The notes under the pieces were generated by a model. That model was not told where the DNA came from and did not search any database. It saw only the letters and a list, made by a program, of their open reading frames with translations. The position numbers and the translations under genes are program-made. Positions 16,227-24,190 of a stretch of 64,000 nt of DNA are shown piece by piece. The stretch is from Streptomyces griseus subsp. griseus (GTDB lineage: Bacteria; Actinomycetota; Actinomycetes; Streptomycetales; Streptomycetaceae): positions 62,001-126,000 of the forward strand of contig NZ_JOJE01000009.1 of assembly GCF_000720255.1 (NCBI RefSeq). The letters run 5' to 3'. How positions within the stretch are numbered: position 1 is the first letter of the stretch; every line of letters starts with the position of its first letter.

Positions 16227-17806
16227 GCCGCCGCCTCCTCCAGGTCGAGTCTGCGCAGCAGCGTCCGCAGCATCTCGTCGTCGATGTAGCGGCCGTCGCG
16301 CAGCCGGACGAACACCTCTCGTTCGGTGCTGATCATTTCGCCGGCGAGCCGCCGGTAGGTGTCGTCGACGGTCTCCCCCGTGACCGGGTTGACCTGACCG
16401 AGCCGCTCCCAGACGGCGTTGCGGCGGCGCTCCAGGACGCTGCGCAGACGGTCGGCGAGAGGTGGCGGCAGGGAGTTGCGCTCGTCGGACAGGAGGGCGT
16501 CGAGGCGCTCCTCGGCGAGCCGGGACGCCTGCGCCTGGGCGTTGGCCTCGGCGAGCGTCGCCTGCTGCGGGTGGGCCTCGGGGAATTTGAGCAACCGGAT
16601 CAGCGGGGGCAGGGTCAGTCCCTGCACGACGAGCGTGCCGATGACGGTCGTGAACGTCAGGAAGAGGATCAGGTTGCGCTGGGGGAAGGGCGCGTCGCCG
16701 TGGTCCACGGTGAGCGGGATCGAGAAGGCGATGGCGAGGGAGACCACGCCCCGCATGCCGGCCCAGGCGATGACGATCGGGCCCCGCCAGGTGGGATTGT
16801 CCTCGCGTTCCCTGATCCGCGCGGACAGCAGGCGCGGCAGGAACGTCGCCGGATACACCCACAGGAACCGACAGGCCACGACCACGAGGAAGACGACGAT
16901 CGCGTACCAGGCGGCGTCGATCCCCTCGTACTCGCCGAGGCCCCTGAGGACGACCTGCAATTGCAGGCCGATCAGGGCGAAGACCGCCGACTCCAGCAGG
17001 AAGGCGACCATCTTCCACACCGCCTCCTCCTGGAGACGGGTGGCGAAGTCGACCTCCCACGCGCGGTGACCCAGGTAGAGCGCCACGACGACCACGGCGA
17101 GGACGCCGGAGGCGTGGAACTGCTCGGCGGTCGCGTACGCGACGAACGGGATCAGCAGGGAGAGGGTGTTCTGGAGCAGCGGCTCCTTGAGGTGCGTGCG
17201 CAGCCAGTGGATCGGTGCCATCAGGACGAGGCCGACCCCGACGCCCCCGACCGCCGCGAGCAGGAACTCGCCGAACCCGCCCGCCCACGTCACACCCTCG
17301 CCGATCACCGCCGCTAGGGCGACCTTGTAGGCGGTGATCGCCGTGGCGTCGTTCAGCAGGGACTCGCCCTGGAGGATCGTGGTGATCCGCGACGGCAGAC
17401 CGACCCGCCGTGCCACCGCGGTGGCCGCGACCGCGTCCGGCGGTGCCACGACCGCGCCGAGCACCAGCGCGGCGGTCAGCGGCAGCCCGGGCACGATCAG
17501 ATAGACGGCCCAGCCGACGGCGAAGGTCGCGAAGAGCACGTACCCGACCGACAGCAGCGCCACCGGCCGCATCTGCGCCCTCAGATCGAGGTAGGAGCTG
17601 TCGATGGCCGAGGTGTACAGCAGCGGCGGCAGCAGGAGGGGCAGGACGACGTCGGGGTCGAGGGTGTAGTCGGGGACCCCGGGGACGTACGACACCGCGA
17701 GGCCCACCGCGACCAGCAGGAGGGGGGCCGGCACCGGGGTGCGCCGGGCCGCCGCGGCGATCGCCGCGCTGCCCGCCACCAGCAACAGCAGTGGCATCAC
17801 GTCCAT
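16208..17806 (-). CDS. Na+/H+ antiporter (CPA1 family)
   Basis: A 532-residue secondary transporter expected to exchange Na+ (or K+) for H+ across the membrane. About 12 hydrophobic segments span residues 1-400; the ion-binding region shows APPDAVAATAVARRVGLP in the sixth segment area. A cytoplasmic tail of about 130 residues (EAHPQQATLAEANAQAQA onward) is helical and may be regulatory. ATG at 17806 follows GAGGGCGGG. It is divergent, 60 bp apart, from a UBP-type zinc-finger gene, a pairing that suggests linked function. Confidence 0.92.
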   Translation of the reverse strand: MDVMPLLLLVAGSAAIAAAARRTPVPAPLLLVAVGLAVSYVPGVPDYTLDPDVVLPLLLPPLLYTSAIDSSYLDLRAQMRPVALLSVGYVLFATFAVGWAVYLIVPGLPLTAALVLGAVVAPPDAVAATAVARRVGLPSRITTILQGESLLNDATAITAYKVALAAVIGEGVTWAGGFGEFLLAAVGGVGVGLVLMAPIHWLRTHLKEPLLQNTLSLLIPFVAYATAEQFHASGVLAVVVVALYLGHRAWEVDFATRLQEEAVWKMVAFLLESAVFALIGLQLQVVLRGLGEYEGIDAAWYAIVVFLVVVACRFLWVYPATFLPRLLSARIREREDNPTWRGPIVIAWAGMRGVVSLAIAFSIPLTVDHGDAPFPQRNLILFLTFTTVIGTLVVQGLTLPPLIRLLKFPEAHPQQATLAEANAQAQASRLAEERLDALLSDERNSLPPPLADRLRSVLERRRNAVWERLGQVNPVTGETVDDTYRRLAGEMISTEREVFVRLRDGRYIDDEMLRTLLRRLDLEEAAAYREAT

Positions 17807-17853
17807 GTCCCGCCCGCCCTCGTTTTTCCGCGCGGTCCCCCGCGCGCCCGTCG

Positions 17854-17859
17854 TAACCT
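17854..17859 (+). promoter_or_regulatory. Candidate leaderless -10 element (zinc-finger gene 17867)
   Basis: TAACCT ends 7 nt before the ATG at 17867; no Shine-Dalgarno sequence is visible. Confidence 0.5.
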
Positions 17860-17866
17860 GGCAATC

Positions 17867-18127
17867 ATGAAACAGTGCACGCACGCCGACGCGCTGCCGG
17901 ACCCCGAACCCGTTCCGCTCAGCGAGACGTGCCCGGAGTGCCTGGCCGAAGGCTCTCATCCGGTACAGCTGCGGAAGTGTCTGGTCTGTGGCTACGTCGG
18001 CTGCTGCGACACCTCACCGGGTCGGCACGCCACGGAGCACTACAAGGGCTCCGACCATCCCGTGATGAGGACCTTCGAGCCCGGCGAGAACTGGCGTTGG
18101 TGCTTCGTGGACCATGTACTCGTATGA
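17867..18127 (+). CDS. UBP-type zinc finger protein
   Basis: An 86-residue stand-alone ZnF-UBP domain. Cys/His ligands are in CTHADALP, CPECLAEG, CLVCGYVGCCDTS and HATEHYKGSDHPVM, with GENWRWCFVDH at the end, matching the eukaryotic ubiquitin-protease finger. Bacteria have no ubiquitin, so the ligand is unknown; the eukaryotic fold binds a C-terminal Gly-Gly carboxylate. It is divergent from the Na+/H+ antiporter. Confidence 0.88.
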   Translation: MKQCTHADALPDPEPVPLSETCPECLAEGSHPVQLRKCLVCGYVGCCDTSPGRHATEHYKGSDHPVMRTFEPGENWRWCFVDHVLV

Positions 18128-18152
18128 CCCCGGGACGCCCCCGGGCCCGGAC

Positions 18153-18178
18153 GGTTCGACCGTCTGACGTCTGGGTAC
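18153..18178 (+). promoter_or_regulatory. Candidate SigB/SigH-type promoter of the sigH operon
   Basis: GGTT-N16-GGGTAC fits the Streptomyces SigB-family consensus GNNT-N14/16-GGGTAC. It lies about 200 bp upstream of the anti-sigma gene, compatible with autoregulation by SigH or a relative. Confidence 0.45.
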
Positions 18179-18375
18179 GTCAATCCGGCGCGCGCTCTTC
18201 CCATTTGGGCCCGCAGAACCTCTAGCCACTGTGTGTATTCATGTGTTTACTATGAGTGACAGCAAGGGGTTGGGGTCCTGGGGACAGGAGACTTCGGAGC
18301 GCGGTAGCGTCACCGCTGAACCACATGTCGCGTTACCCGGGGGGCGACCCTCGGCCCTGAAAAGCTTGTACCACC

Positions 18376-18801
18376 ATGGAGGTGAGGGTGTCCCAGATCG
18401 CAGGCGAGCCCGCGACCCAGGACTTCGTCGAAGTCCGGCTGCCGGCTGCGGGTGCCTACCTGTCGGTGCTGCGGACGGCCACGGCCGGCCTCGCGGCCCG
18501 TTTGGACTTCACCCTGGACGAGATCGAGGACCTGCGCATCGCGGTCGACGAGGCCTGCGCGATCCTGCTCCAGCAGGCCGTTCCCGGCTCCGTGCTGAGC
18601 TGCGTCTTCCGGCTGGTCGACGACTCACTGGAGGTCACCGTCTCGGCTCCGACCACGGACGGCCACGCCCCCTCGCGGGACACCTTCGCCTGGACCGTCC
18701 TGTCCGCTCTCGCGGGCAAGGTCTCCTCCGCCGTGGACGAGGACAAGACCGTGTCGATCAGTCTCTACAAACAGCGCGGCGCGGGACCCGGGCCGGCGTG
18801 A
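18376..18801 (+). CDS. prsH: RsbW-like anti-sigma factor of SigH (PrsH/UshX)
   Basis: A 141-residue HATPase_c protein expected to bind and hold SigH in the cytoplasm. The N-box is RIAVDEACAILL; the remaining nucleotide-binding motifs (VSAPTTDG; FAWTVLSALAG) are diverged. ATG at 18376 is preceded by little ribosome site (CCACC), and a GTG five codons on is an alternative. Its stop overlaps the sigH start (GTGA), implying translational coupling. The gene is known as prsH or ushX in S. coelicolor. Confidence 0.88.
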   Translation: MEVRVSQIAGEPATQDFVEVRLPAAGAYLSVLRTATAGLAARLDFTLDEIEDLRIAVDEACAILLQQAVPGSVLSCVFRLVDDSLEVTVSAPTTDGHAPSRDTFAWTVLSALAGKVSSAVDEDKTVSISLYKQRGAGPGPA

Positions 18802-19937
18802 GGAACGGGGACGGGCCGGTGCGCGACGAAGAGCGCGGCACACGGGGACGCCGGGCCGAGGAGGCCCCGGGTGGTTCCCAACCCATGACGGACGGCATCG
18901 ACGGCATCCCCGAGCAGGCCCGGCCGCATCCGGAGGACGACTCCACGGAGGCCAGCTTCCAGGACGACGAACGGCAGCGGGATCGGGACGGTGCCGTGCA
19001 CAGCGCGCCTCGGGAGCAACGGATCGGGAGCTCCCCCGTCCATGGGGGCACCCCCGCTCGAGCGAAGCCGGGACTGGGGGACGAGGCGAGGGCTCGGGGA
19101 AGGGCTACGGGCGGGACGATGAGCGAGCACGAGCGAGACGACGAACACCGGACGCGGGCCGTGCAGGCCGCGCGGCACGACCCCCACGACCGGAGTGGGG
19201 CACGGGCCATGTTCGTCGAGCTGCGCGGACTTCAGGACGGCAGCCCCGAGTACGCGCAGCTGCGCAACCAGCTGGTCCGTATGCACCTGCCGCTCGTGGA
19301 GCACCTAGCGCGTCGGTTCCGCAACCGTGGCGAGCCGCTGGACGACCTCACCCAGGTCGCCACCATCGGCCTGATCAAGTCGGTCGACCGCTTCGACCCG
19401 GACCGCGGCGTGGAGTTCTCGACGTACGCGACCCCGACGGTCGTCGGCGAGATCAAGCGGCACTTCCGCGACAAGGGCTGGGCGGTGCGTGTCCCGCGCC
19501 GGCTCCAGGAGCTGCGCCTGGCGCTCACCACGGCGACGGCCGAACTGTCCCAGCTGCACGGCCGCTCCCCCACGGTCCACGAGCTCGCCGAGAAGCTGTC
19601 GATCTCGGAGGAGGAGGTCCTGGAGGGCCTGGAGTCCGCCAACGCCTACTCCACGCTGTCCCTGGACGTTCCCGACACCGACGACGAGTCCCCGGCGGTC
19701 GCGGACACCCTGGGCGCGGAGGACGAGGCCCTGGAGGGCGTCGAGTACCGCGAGAGCCTCAAGCCGCTCCTGGAGGACCTGCCGCCGCGCGAGAAGCGGA
19801 TCCTGCTGCTGCGCTTCTTCGGCAACATGACCCAGTCGCAGATCGCGCAGGAGGTCGGCATCTCCCAGATGCACGTCTCACGGCTGCTGGCGCGAACCCT
19901 CGCACAGCTGCGGGAGAAGCTTCTCGTGGAGGAATGA
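18798..19937 (+). CDS. sigH: SigB-family stress sigma factor SigH
   Basis: A 379-residue SigF/SigB-type sigma factor. A long, charged N-terminal extension (about 140 residues) precedes the sigma core. Region 2 begins MFVELRGLQDGSPEYAQLRNQ and contains LTQVATIGLIKSVDRFDP (-10 recognition). Region 3 includes SPTVHELAEKLSIS, and region 4 ends MTQSQIAQEVGISQMHVSRLL. GTG at 18798 is coupled to the prsH stop; ATGs at 18885 and 19119 could yield shorter forms. S. coelicolor SigH is reported in several sizes from multiple starts and proteolysis. The reading frame stays open upstream through prsH. The extension contains a dispersed palindromic repeat (19028-19082). Confidence 0.92.
   Translation: MRNGDGPVRDEERGTRGRRAEEAPGGSQPMTDGIDGIPEQARPHPEDDSTEASFQDDERQRDRDGAVHSAPREQRIGSSPVHGGTPARAKPGLGDEARARGRATGGTMSEHERDDEHRTRAVQAARHDPHDRSGARAMFVELRGLQDGSPEYAQLRNQLVRMHLPLVEHLARRFRNRGEPLDDLTQVATIGLIKSVDRFDPDRGVEFSTYATPTVVGEIKRHFRDKGWAVRVPRRLQELRLALTTATAELSQLHGRSPTVHELAEKLSISEEEVLEGLESANAYSTLSLDVPDTDDESPAVADTLGAEDEALEGVEYRESLKPLLEDLPPREKRILLLRFFGNMTQSQIAQEVGISQMHVSRLLARTLAQLREKLLVEE
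19028..19082. repeat. Streptomyces dispersed palindromic element inside sigH
   Basis: The stretch has outer arms CTCCCCCGTCC / GGACTGGGGGA and inner parts TGGGGGCACCCCC and GCTCGAGC. This closely resembles, from memory, a short palindromic element scattered through intergenic DNA of many Streptomyces. Here it is in frame within the sigH N-terminal extension, about residues 78-96 (SSPVHGGTPARAKPGLGDE). Confidence 0.65.
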
Positions 19938-19973
19938 CGGCTCGTCGCCGCAGTGACGGCGCGGAAGTGACGG

Positions 19974-20423
19974 CTACTTCTGCGCGTTGCCGGGCCCGCG
20001 GATCCCGAGGGCCCGGGTCGTCTCGCCGTTGAGGAGCAGGACGAGCGCCGCGATGGCGACGGCCGCGAGAGCGATGCCCGCGGGGATCGCCATACTGTCG
20101 GCCTGGAGCAGGTTGTAGGCCACCGGCAGCGCCATGATCTGCGTGATCACGGCGGGCCCCCGGCTCCAGCTGCGCCGGGCGAGCAGTCCGCGGGCGGCGA
20201 GCAGCGGCAGCAGCGCGAGGACGACCAGCGTCACCCCACCGGTGACGGCCTGCTGACGGTCGTCCGGGTCGCCCGTCAGCCCGAGGACGAGGATCCAGAC
20301 CCCGCCGACCACCAGCGCCAGTCCCTCCAACGCGGCGAGCACGGCGGCGTACGTCAGCCGCCGCGGACGCGGACCGTCGGTTGCCGGAGTGCCCTGCGGG
20401 CTGCGTTCCGGGCTGCTGGACAT
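19974..20423 (-). CDS. Hypothetical integral membrane protein
   Basis: A 149-residue protein with four hydrophobic segments: YAAVLAALEGLALVVGGVWILV, AVTGGVTLVVLALLPLLAARG, GPAVITQIMALPVAYNLLQ and IPAGIALAAVAIAALVLLL. The N-terminal 20 residues are hydrophilic and Pro/Ser-rich. No named function. The start is uncertain between ATG at 20423 and GTG at 20438; neither has a good ribosome site. Convergent with sigH and divergent from the DAG-kinase-like gene. Confidence 0.7.
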   Translation of the reverse strand: MSSSPERSPQGTPATDGPRPRRLTYAAVLAALEGLALVVGGVWILVLGLTGDPDDRQQAVTGGVTLVVLALLPLLAARGLLARRSWSRGPAVITQIMALPVAYNLLQADSMAIPAGIALAAVAIAALVLLLNGETTRALGIRGPGNAQK

Positions 20424-20541
20424 CTGCTCACTGCTCACCCTTGAAGGGTAGCCCGCACCCCGCGCGCTCCCGTGTCGAGGCTCACGCGGCGATCTCTTAC
20501 CGGATCCCCACCTCGCCCTGTGCCCGGTACCACCCAGTAGG

Positions 20542-20547
20542 TACGCT
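20542..20547 (+). promoter_or_regulatory. Candidate leaderless -10 element (kinase gene 20555)
   Basis: TACGCT ends 7 nt before the ATG at 20555, in the context GGTACGCT also seen before the sensor kinase gene at 23781. Confidence 0.5.
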
Positions 20548-20554
20548 GCGATGC

Positions 20555-21523
20555 ATGCGTGCACTTCTCGTGGTCAATCCGGCGGCTACCACCACAAGCG
20601 CACGTACGCGCGATGTATTGATCCATGCGTTGGCGAGCGAGATGAAGCTCGACGCGGTCACCACCGAGTACCGCGGACACGCGCGTGACCTGGGACGCCA
20701 GGCTGCCGAGAGCGCGGACGTCGACCTGGTGGTGGCCCTCGGCGGCGACGGCACGGTCAACGAGGTCGTCAACGGCCTGCTGCACGCCGGCCCCGACCCG
20801 GAGCGCCTGCCCGGTTTCGCCGTGGTCCCCGGCGGCTCCACCAACGTCTTCGCCCGCGCCCTGGACCTGCCGAACCACCCCGTCGAGGCCACCGGCGCCC
20901 TGCTGGACGCCCTGCGCGAGGGCCGCGAGCGCACGGTCGGCCTGGGATTGGCCTCGGGCACGCCGGGCACCGACGACGAGGCGGTCCCCTCCCGTTGGTT
21001 CACCTTCAACGCGGGGCTCGGCTTCGACGCGGGTGTGGTGGGGCGGGTGGAACAGCACCGCGAACGTGGCAGGAAATCCACACACGCTCTTTACGTCCGC
21101 CAGGCCGTGCGCCAACTGCTGGGGGAACCGCACCGTCGGCACGGGACGATCACGCTGGAGCGGCCGGACGCCGACCCGGTGACCGATTTGGTGCTGTCCA
21201 TAGTCTGCAACACGTCTCCGTGGACGTATTTGGGTAATCGCCCGGTGTACGCGTCGCCTAAGGCTTCGTTCGATACCGGGCTCGACATCTTCGGTCTGAG
21301 CCGCCTCTCCACCGCCTCGGTTGCCCGATATGGCACCCAGTTGCTCACTTCGTCCCCCGAGCGCGGGCCCCGTGGCAAGCACGCGGTCTCCCTGCATGAC
21401 TTGACCCAGTTCACCTTGCATTCGAAGGTCCCGCTGCCCCTCCAGATGGACGGCGACCACCTCGGGCTGCGTACCAGCGTGACGTTCACAGGCGTACGCC
21501 GTGCACTGCGTGTGATTGTGTGA
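20555..21523 (+). CDS. Diacylglycerol/lipid kinase family protein
   Basis: A 322-residue DAGK catalytic-domain protein that should phosphorylate a lipid alcohol with ATP. It starts with the strand-loop LLVVNPAATTTSARTRD. The nucleotide loop is VVALGGDGTVNEVVNGLL, followed by FAVVPGGSTNVFARAL. The C-terminal β-sandwich ends LQMDGDHLGLRTSVTF, with the conserved DGD. The lipid substrate is unknown; close families include undecaprenol, DAG and sphingosine-type kinases. Confidence 0.88.
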   Translation: MRALLVVNPAATTTSARTRDVLIHALASEMKLDAVTTEYRGHARDLGRQAAESADVDLVVALGGDGTVNEVVNGLLHAGPDPERLPGFAVVPGGSTNVFARALDLPNHPVEATGALLDALREGRERTVGLGLASGTPGTDDEAVPSRWFTFNAGLGFDAGVVGRVEQHRERGRKSTHALYVRQAVRQLLGEPHRRHGTITLERPDADPVTDLVLSIVCNTSPWTYLGNRPVYASPKASFDTGLDIFGLSRLSTASVARYGTQLLTSSPERGPRGKHAVSLHDLTQFTLHSKVPLPLQMDGDHLGLRTSVTFTGVRRALRVIV

Positions 21524-21843
21524 GCAGAACTGGCTAAAGTCCTTTCACTCGAACGTTTAGACCAGGGTCCACCCCATGGAAGTACGGCTGTGACCTAGTC
21601 GACACCGAGGAATCAAAAAAAACTTTCCAGAAGGGGTTGTATCCGCCGCTGAGGTTTGCGAGTCTCTACGTGGCGATCGGGACGGCCCGCAGGACCGGCC
21701 TCCACTGATCACCAGAACCCCTCTACGAATCAAAGGACCACGCCAGGGTACCTGGCAGTAGGCCCTTCACTTGTTGAGGGATTCGTGAAAGCGTTCACAT
21801 TCACAAGCAACCCTGCACGTAATACCAAGGAGAGGTAGCAGCC
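21524..21843 (+). other. wblE upstream region
   Basis: A 320-bp AT-richer leader/promoter region with no open gene. It includes an A8 tract near 21615 and a candidate SigB-family promoter. A GGAAT ... GTT pair at 21609-21638 has a 22-bp spacer, so it is not a good SigR promoter. Confidence 0.5.
21727..21751 (+). promoter_or_regulatory. Candidate SigB/SigH-type promoter of wblE
   Basis: GAAT-N15-GGGTAC fits GNNT-N14/16-GGGTAC. The start site would be near 21758, giving an 85-nt leader to wblE. The GGGTAC is embedded in the small palindrome CCAGG-GTA-CCTGG. Confidence 0.4.
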
Positions 21844-22101
21844 ATGGACTGGCGTCACAACGCCGTTTGCCGCGAGGAAGACCCCGAGCTCTTCTTCCCC
21901 ATCGGCAACACCGGTCCTGCGCTGCTGCAGATCGAGGAAGCCAAGGCCGTCTGCCGTCGCTGCCCGGTTATCGAGCAGTGTCTGCAGTGGGCGCTCGAGT
22001 CCGGCCAGGACTCCGGCGTCTGGGGTGGTCTCAGCGAGGACGAGCGCCGCGCCATGAAGCGCCGCGCCGCCCGCAACCGGGCCCGTCAGGCCTCCGCCTG
22101 A
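21844..22101 (+). CDS. wblE: WhiB-family iron-sulfur regulator WblE
   Basis: An 85-residue WhiB-like protein. Four Cys (C9, C37, C40 and C46 in VCRRCPVIEQCL) should hold a 4Fe-4S cluster. GVWGGLSEDERR is the G[VI]WGG turn that in WhiB1 contacts the primary sigma factor. The basic tail RRAARNRARQ fits DNA contact. ATG at 21844 follows GGAGAGG. Orthologous to mycobacterial WhiB1 by synteny with the PdtaS-like kinase next door. Confidence 0.95.
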   Translation: MDWRHNAVCREEDPELFFPIGNTGPALLQIEEAKAVCRRCPVIEQCLQWALESGQDSGVWGGLSEDERRAMKRRAARNRARQASA

Positions 22102-22221
22102 CACACCCACCCCTGCTGACAGCCTGAGCTTGGCGGCGCGTACACCGCGTACGCTTCTCCCGCCCCCGAGCCGCAGCGCGCAGTACCCCCGATGCGCAGC
22201 ACAAGCTGGCAACGAGCATTC

Positions 22222-22254
22222 GAAGCCCCGGCCCCCTGAACGGTCCGGGGCTTC
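22222..22254 (+). terminator. wblE terminator
   Basis: GAAGCCCCGG/CCGGGGCTTC with a 13-nt loop followed by TT, 120 bp after the wblE stop. It can also terminate the converging sensor kinase transcript. Confidence 0.75.
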
Positions 22255-22305
22255 TTGCTGCCCATGTGCGACCCCGCCCAGGTACGACCGCGATGCGGCC
22301 CGGCG

Positions 22306-23781
22306 CTACTTCTGTGCCCGCACGGGGACGTCCAGGATCACGCGCGTCCCCCGCTCCGGCGCCGGGACCATGTCGAACGTTCCCCCCAACTCCCCCTCCA
22401 CCAGCGTCCGTACGATCTGAAGGCCCAGGTTGCCGGAGGTGTGCGGGTCGAAGCCGTCGGGCAGGCCGACGCCGTCGTCCTGGACGGTGACCAGGAGGCG
22501 GGCCTCCTTCGTGGTGCCGCCGCGGACCGCCGAGACCTCGACGGTGCCCGTGTCGCCCTCGCGGAAGCCGTGCTCCAGGGCGTTCTGGAGGATCTCCGTC
22601 AGCACCATCGACAGCGGGGTGGCCACCTCCGCGTCCAGGATGCCGAAGCGGCCGCTGCGCCGGCCGGTGACCTTGCCCGGTGAGATCTCGGCGACCATCG
22701 CCAGGACACGGTCGGCGATCTCGTCGAACTCCACGCGCTCGTCGAGGTTCTGAGAGAGCGTCTCGTGCACGATCGCAATCGAGCCCACCCGCCGTACGGC
22801 CTCCTCCAGTGCCTCCCGGCCGCGCTCGGACTCGATGCGCCGCGCCTGGAGACGCAACAGGGCCGCGACCGTCTGGAGGTTGTTCTTCACCCGGTGGTGA
22901 ATCTCCCGGATGGTCGCGTCCTTGGTGATCAACTCACGCTCACGCCGCCTGAGTTCGGTGACGTCACGGAGCAGCACCAGTGAACCGATGCGGATCCCCT
23001 TGGGTTTGAGCGGGATCGCCCGGAACTGGATCACCCCGTCGTTGGCCTCGATCTCGAACTCGCGCGGCGCCCAGCCGCTGGCCACCTTGGAGAGCGCCTC
23101 GTCCACCGGGCCCCGGGTCGGGGCGAGTTCGGCGGTGATCTGACCCAGGTGCTGGCCGACCAGGTCCGAGGCGAGGCCCATGCGGTGGTACGCGGACAGC
23201 GCGTTCGGGGAGGCGTACTGGACGATGCCGTCCCCGTCCAGGCGGATCAGACCGTCGCCGACGCGGGGCGCGGCGTCCATGTCCATCTGCTGGTCGGGGA
23301 AGGGGAAGGAGCCCGCCGCGATCATCTGCGCGAGGTCGGACGCGCTCTGGAGGTAGGTCAGCTCCAGGCGGCTCGGGGTGCGCACGGTGAGGAGGTTGGT
23401 GTTGCGGGCGATGACACCGAGGACACGTCCGTCGCGCCGTACGGGGATCGACTCGACCCGGACCGGGACCTCCTCGCGCCACTCGGGATCGCCCTCGCGA
23501 ACGATCCGGCCCTCGTCGAGGGCGGCGTCCAGCATCGGGCGGCGGCCACGCGGGACGAGGTGGCCGACCATGTCGTCCTGGTAGGAGGTGGGACCGGTGT
23601 TCGGCCGCATCTGGGCGACGGAGACGTAGCGGGTGCCGTCGCTCGTGGGAACCCACAGGACGAGGTCGGCGAAGGAGAGGTCGGAGAGCAGCTGCCACTC
23701 CGAGACCAGCAGGTGGAGCCACTCGAGATCGGAGTCGTCGAGGGCGGTGTGCTGGCGTACGAGTTCGTTCATGGAGGGCAC
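22306..23781 (-). CDS. Sensor histidine kinase, PdtaS-like
   Basis: A 491-residue soluble kinase. Residues 1-150 form a GAF-like sensor, about 180-285 a PAS domain (GLIRLDGDGIVQYASPNALSAY). The HisKA_2 phosphoacceptor is EIHHRVKNNLQTVAALLRLQ, and the HATPase has EILQNALEHG (N), DDGVGLP (G1) and GNLGLQIV (G2). The layout matches mycobacterial PdtaS, whose partner PdtaR is an ANTAR antiterminator; no partner lies in this window. Start GTG at 23781 has TACGCT 7 nt upstream, suggesting a leaderless mRNA. An ATG three codons in is an alternative. Confidence 0.92.
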   Translation of the reverse strand: MPSMNELVRQHTALDDSDLEWLHLLVSEWQLLSDLSFADLVLWVPTSDGTRYVSVAQMRPNTGPTSYQDDMVGHLVPRGRRPMLDAALDEGRIVREGDPEWREEVPVRVESIPVRRDGRVLGVIARNTNLLTVRTPSRLELTYLQSASDLAQMIAAGSFPFPDQQMDMDAAPRVGDGLIRLDGDGIVQYASPNALSAYHRMGLASDLVGQHLGQITAELAPTRGPVDEALSKVASGWAPREFEIEANDGVIQFRAIPLKPKGIRIGSLVLLRDVTELRRRERELITKDATIREIHHRVKNNLQTVAALLRLQARRIESERGREALEEAVRRVGSIAIVHETLSQNLDERVEFDEIADRVLAMVAEISPGKVTGRRSGRFGILDAEVATPLSMVLTEILQNALEHGFREGDTGTVEVSAVRGGTTKEARLLVTVQDDGVGLPDGFDPHTSGNLGLQIVRTLVEGELGGTFDMVPAPERGTRVILDVPVRAQK

Positions 23782-23788
23782 GTGTGCG

Positions 23789-23794
23789 AGCGTA
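23789..23794 (-). promoter_or_regulatory. Candidate leaderless -10 element (sensor kinase)
   Basis: TACGCT on the minus strand ends 7 nt before the GTG start at 23781. Confidence 0.5.
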
Positions 23795-24048
23795 CCTGGC
23801 GGTACGGGCGAGGCCCCTAGGCGGCCACGGCCCCGAAACCACCCGCGGGCCGCGGCGCCTGAGAGGGACCCTCAACCCTCCCGGCACCGCAGCCCGGAGC
23901 AATATCGGCCGCGGGGTGTGCGGTCCCGTTCGGCCGAAGGATGAGGAACCGGGGCAGTCAGGGCAGAGAGCTCCGGATCCTCGATCCGCCTTCCTGTGCG
24001 GGGAAGACGGAGGTCTGCGTTGTTCTCGACTGCGCTTCTCCTACGCAT

Positions 24049-24064
24049 TCTGGACTAGACCACT
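24049..24064. promoter_or_regulatory. DasR-responsive element candidate (orphan)
   Basis: TCTGGACTAGACCACT agrees with the dre consensus ACTGGTCTAGACCACT at 14 of 16 positions, a better match than the nagB box. It is about 270 bp upstream of the sensor kinase start. Confidence 0.55.
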
Positions 24065-24190
24065 GTGCGTGTCCATGCGTTGAAGCCTGTTTGTTGTTGG
24101 CGCTTTCCCGGGGCGTTCCGCGATGTCCCGGGAGCGGTCTGCAAGGGTCGAACGCCCTGGCGTCCTCCACGCAGCCTAACGCTTGTGGGT

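Larger units (their letters stand above)
23782..24190. other. Intergenic region with a DasR-type box
   Basis: 409 bp between the TetR stop and the sensor kinase start, both on the minus strand. Open frames here lack ribosome sites and family resemblance. The only recognisable element besides the kinase -10 (89-94 of 237xx) is a DasR-like site at 24049-24064. A small RNA or the true kinase promoter could lie here. Confidence 0.5.

Noticed and set aside
14943..17864. A 973-codon open frame on the minus strand, and similar long antisense frames (for instance 1918-3465 and 39350-41719)
   Set aside because: They are frame shadows of well-identified genes in ~72% GC DNA. They have repetitive Arg/Ala/Gly composition, no ribosome sites and no family motifs.
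21609..21638. GGAAT ... GTT pair upstream of wblE as a SigR promoter
   Set aside because: The spacer is 22 bp, whereas SigR promoters use 18.
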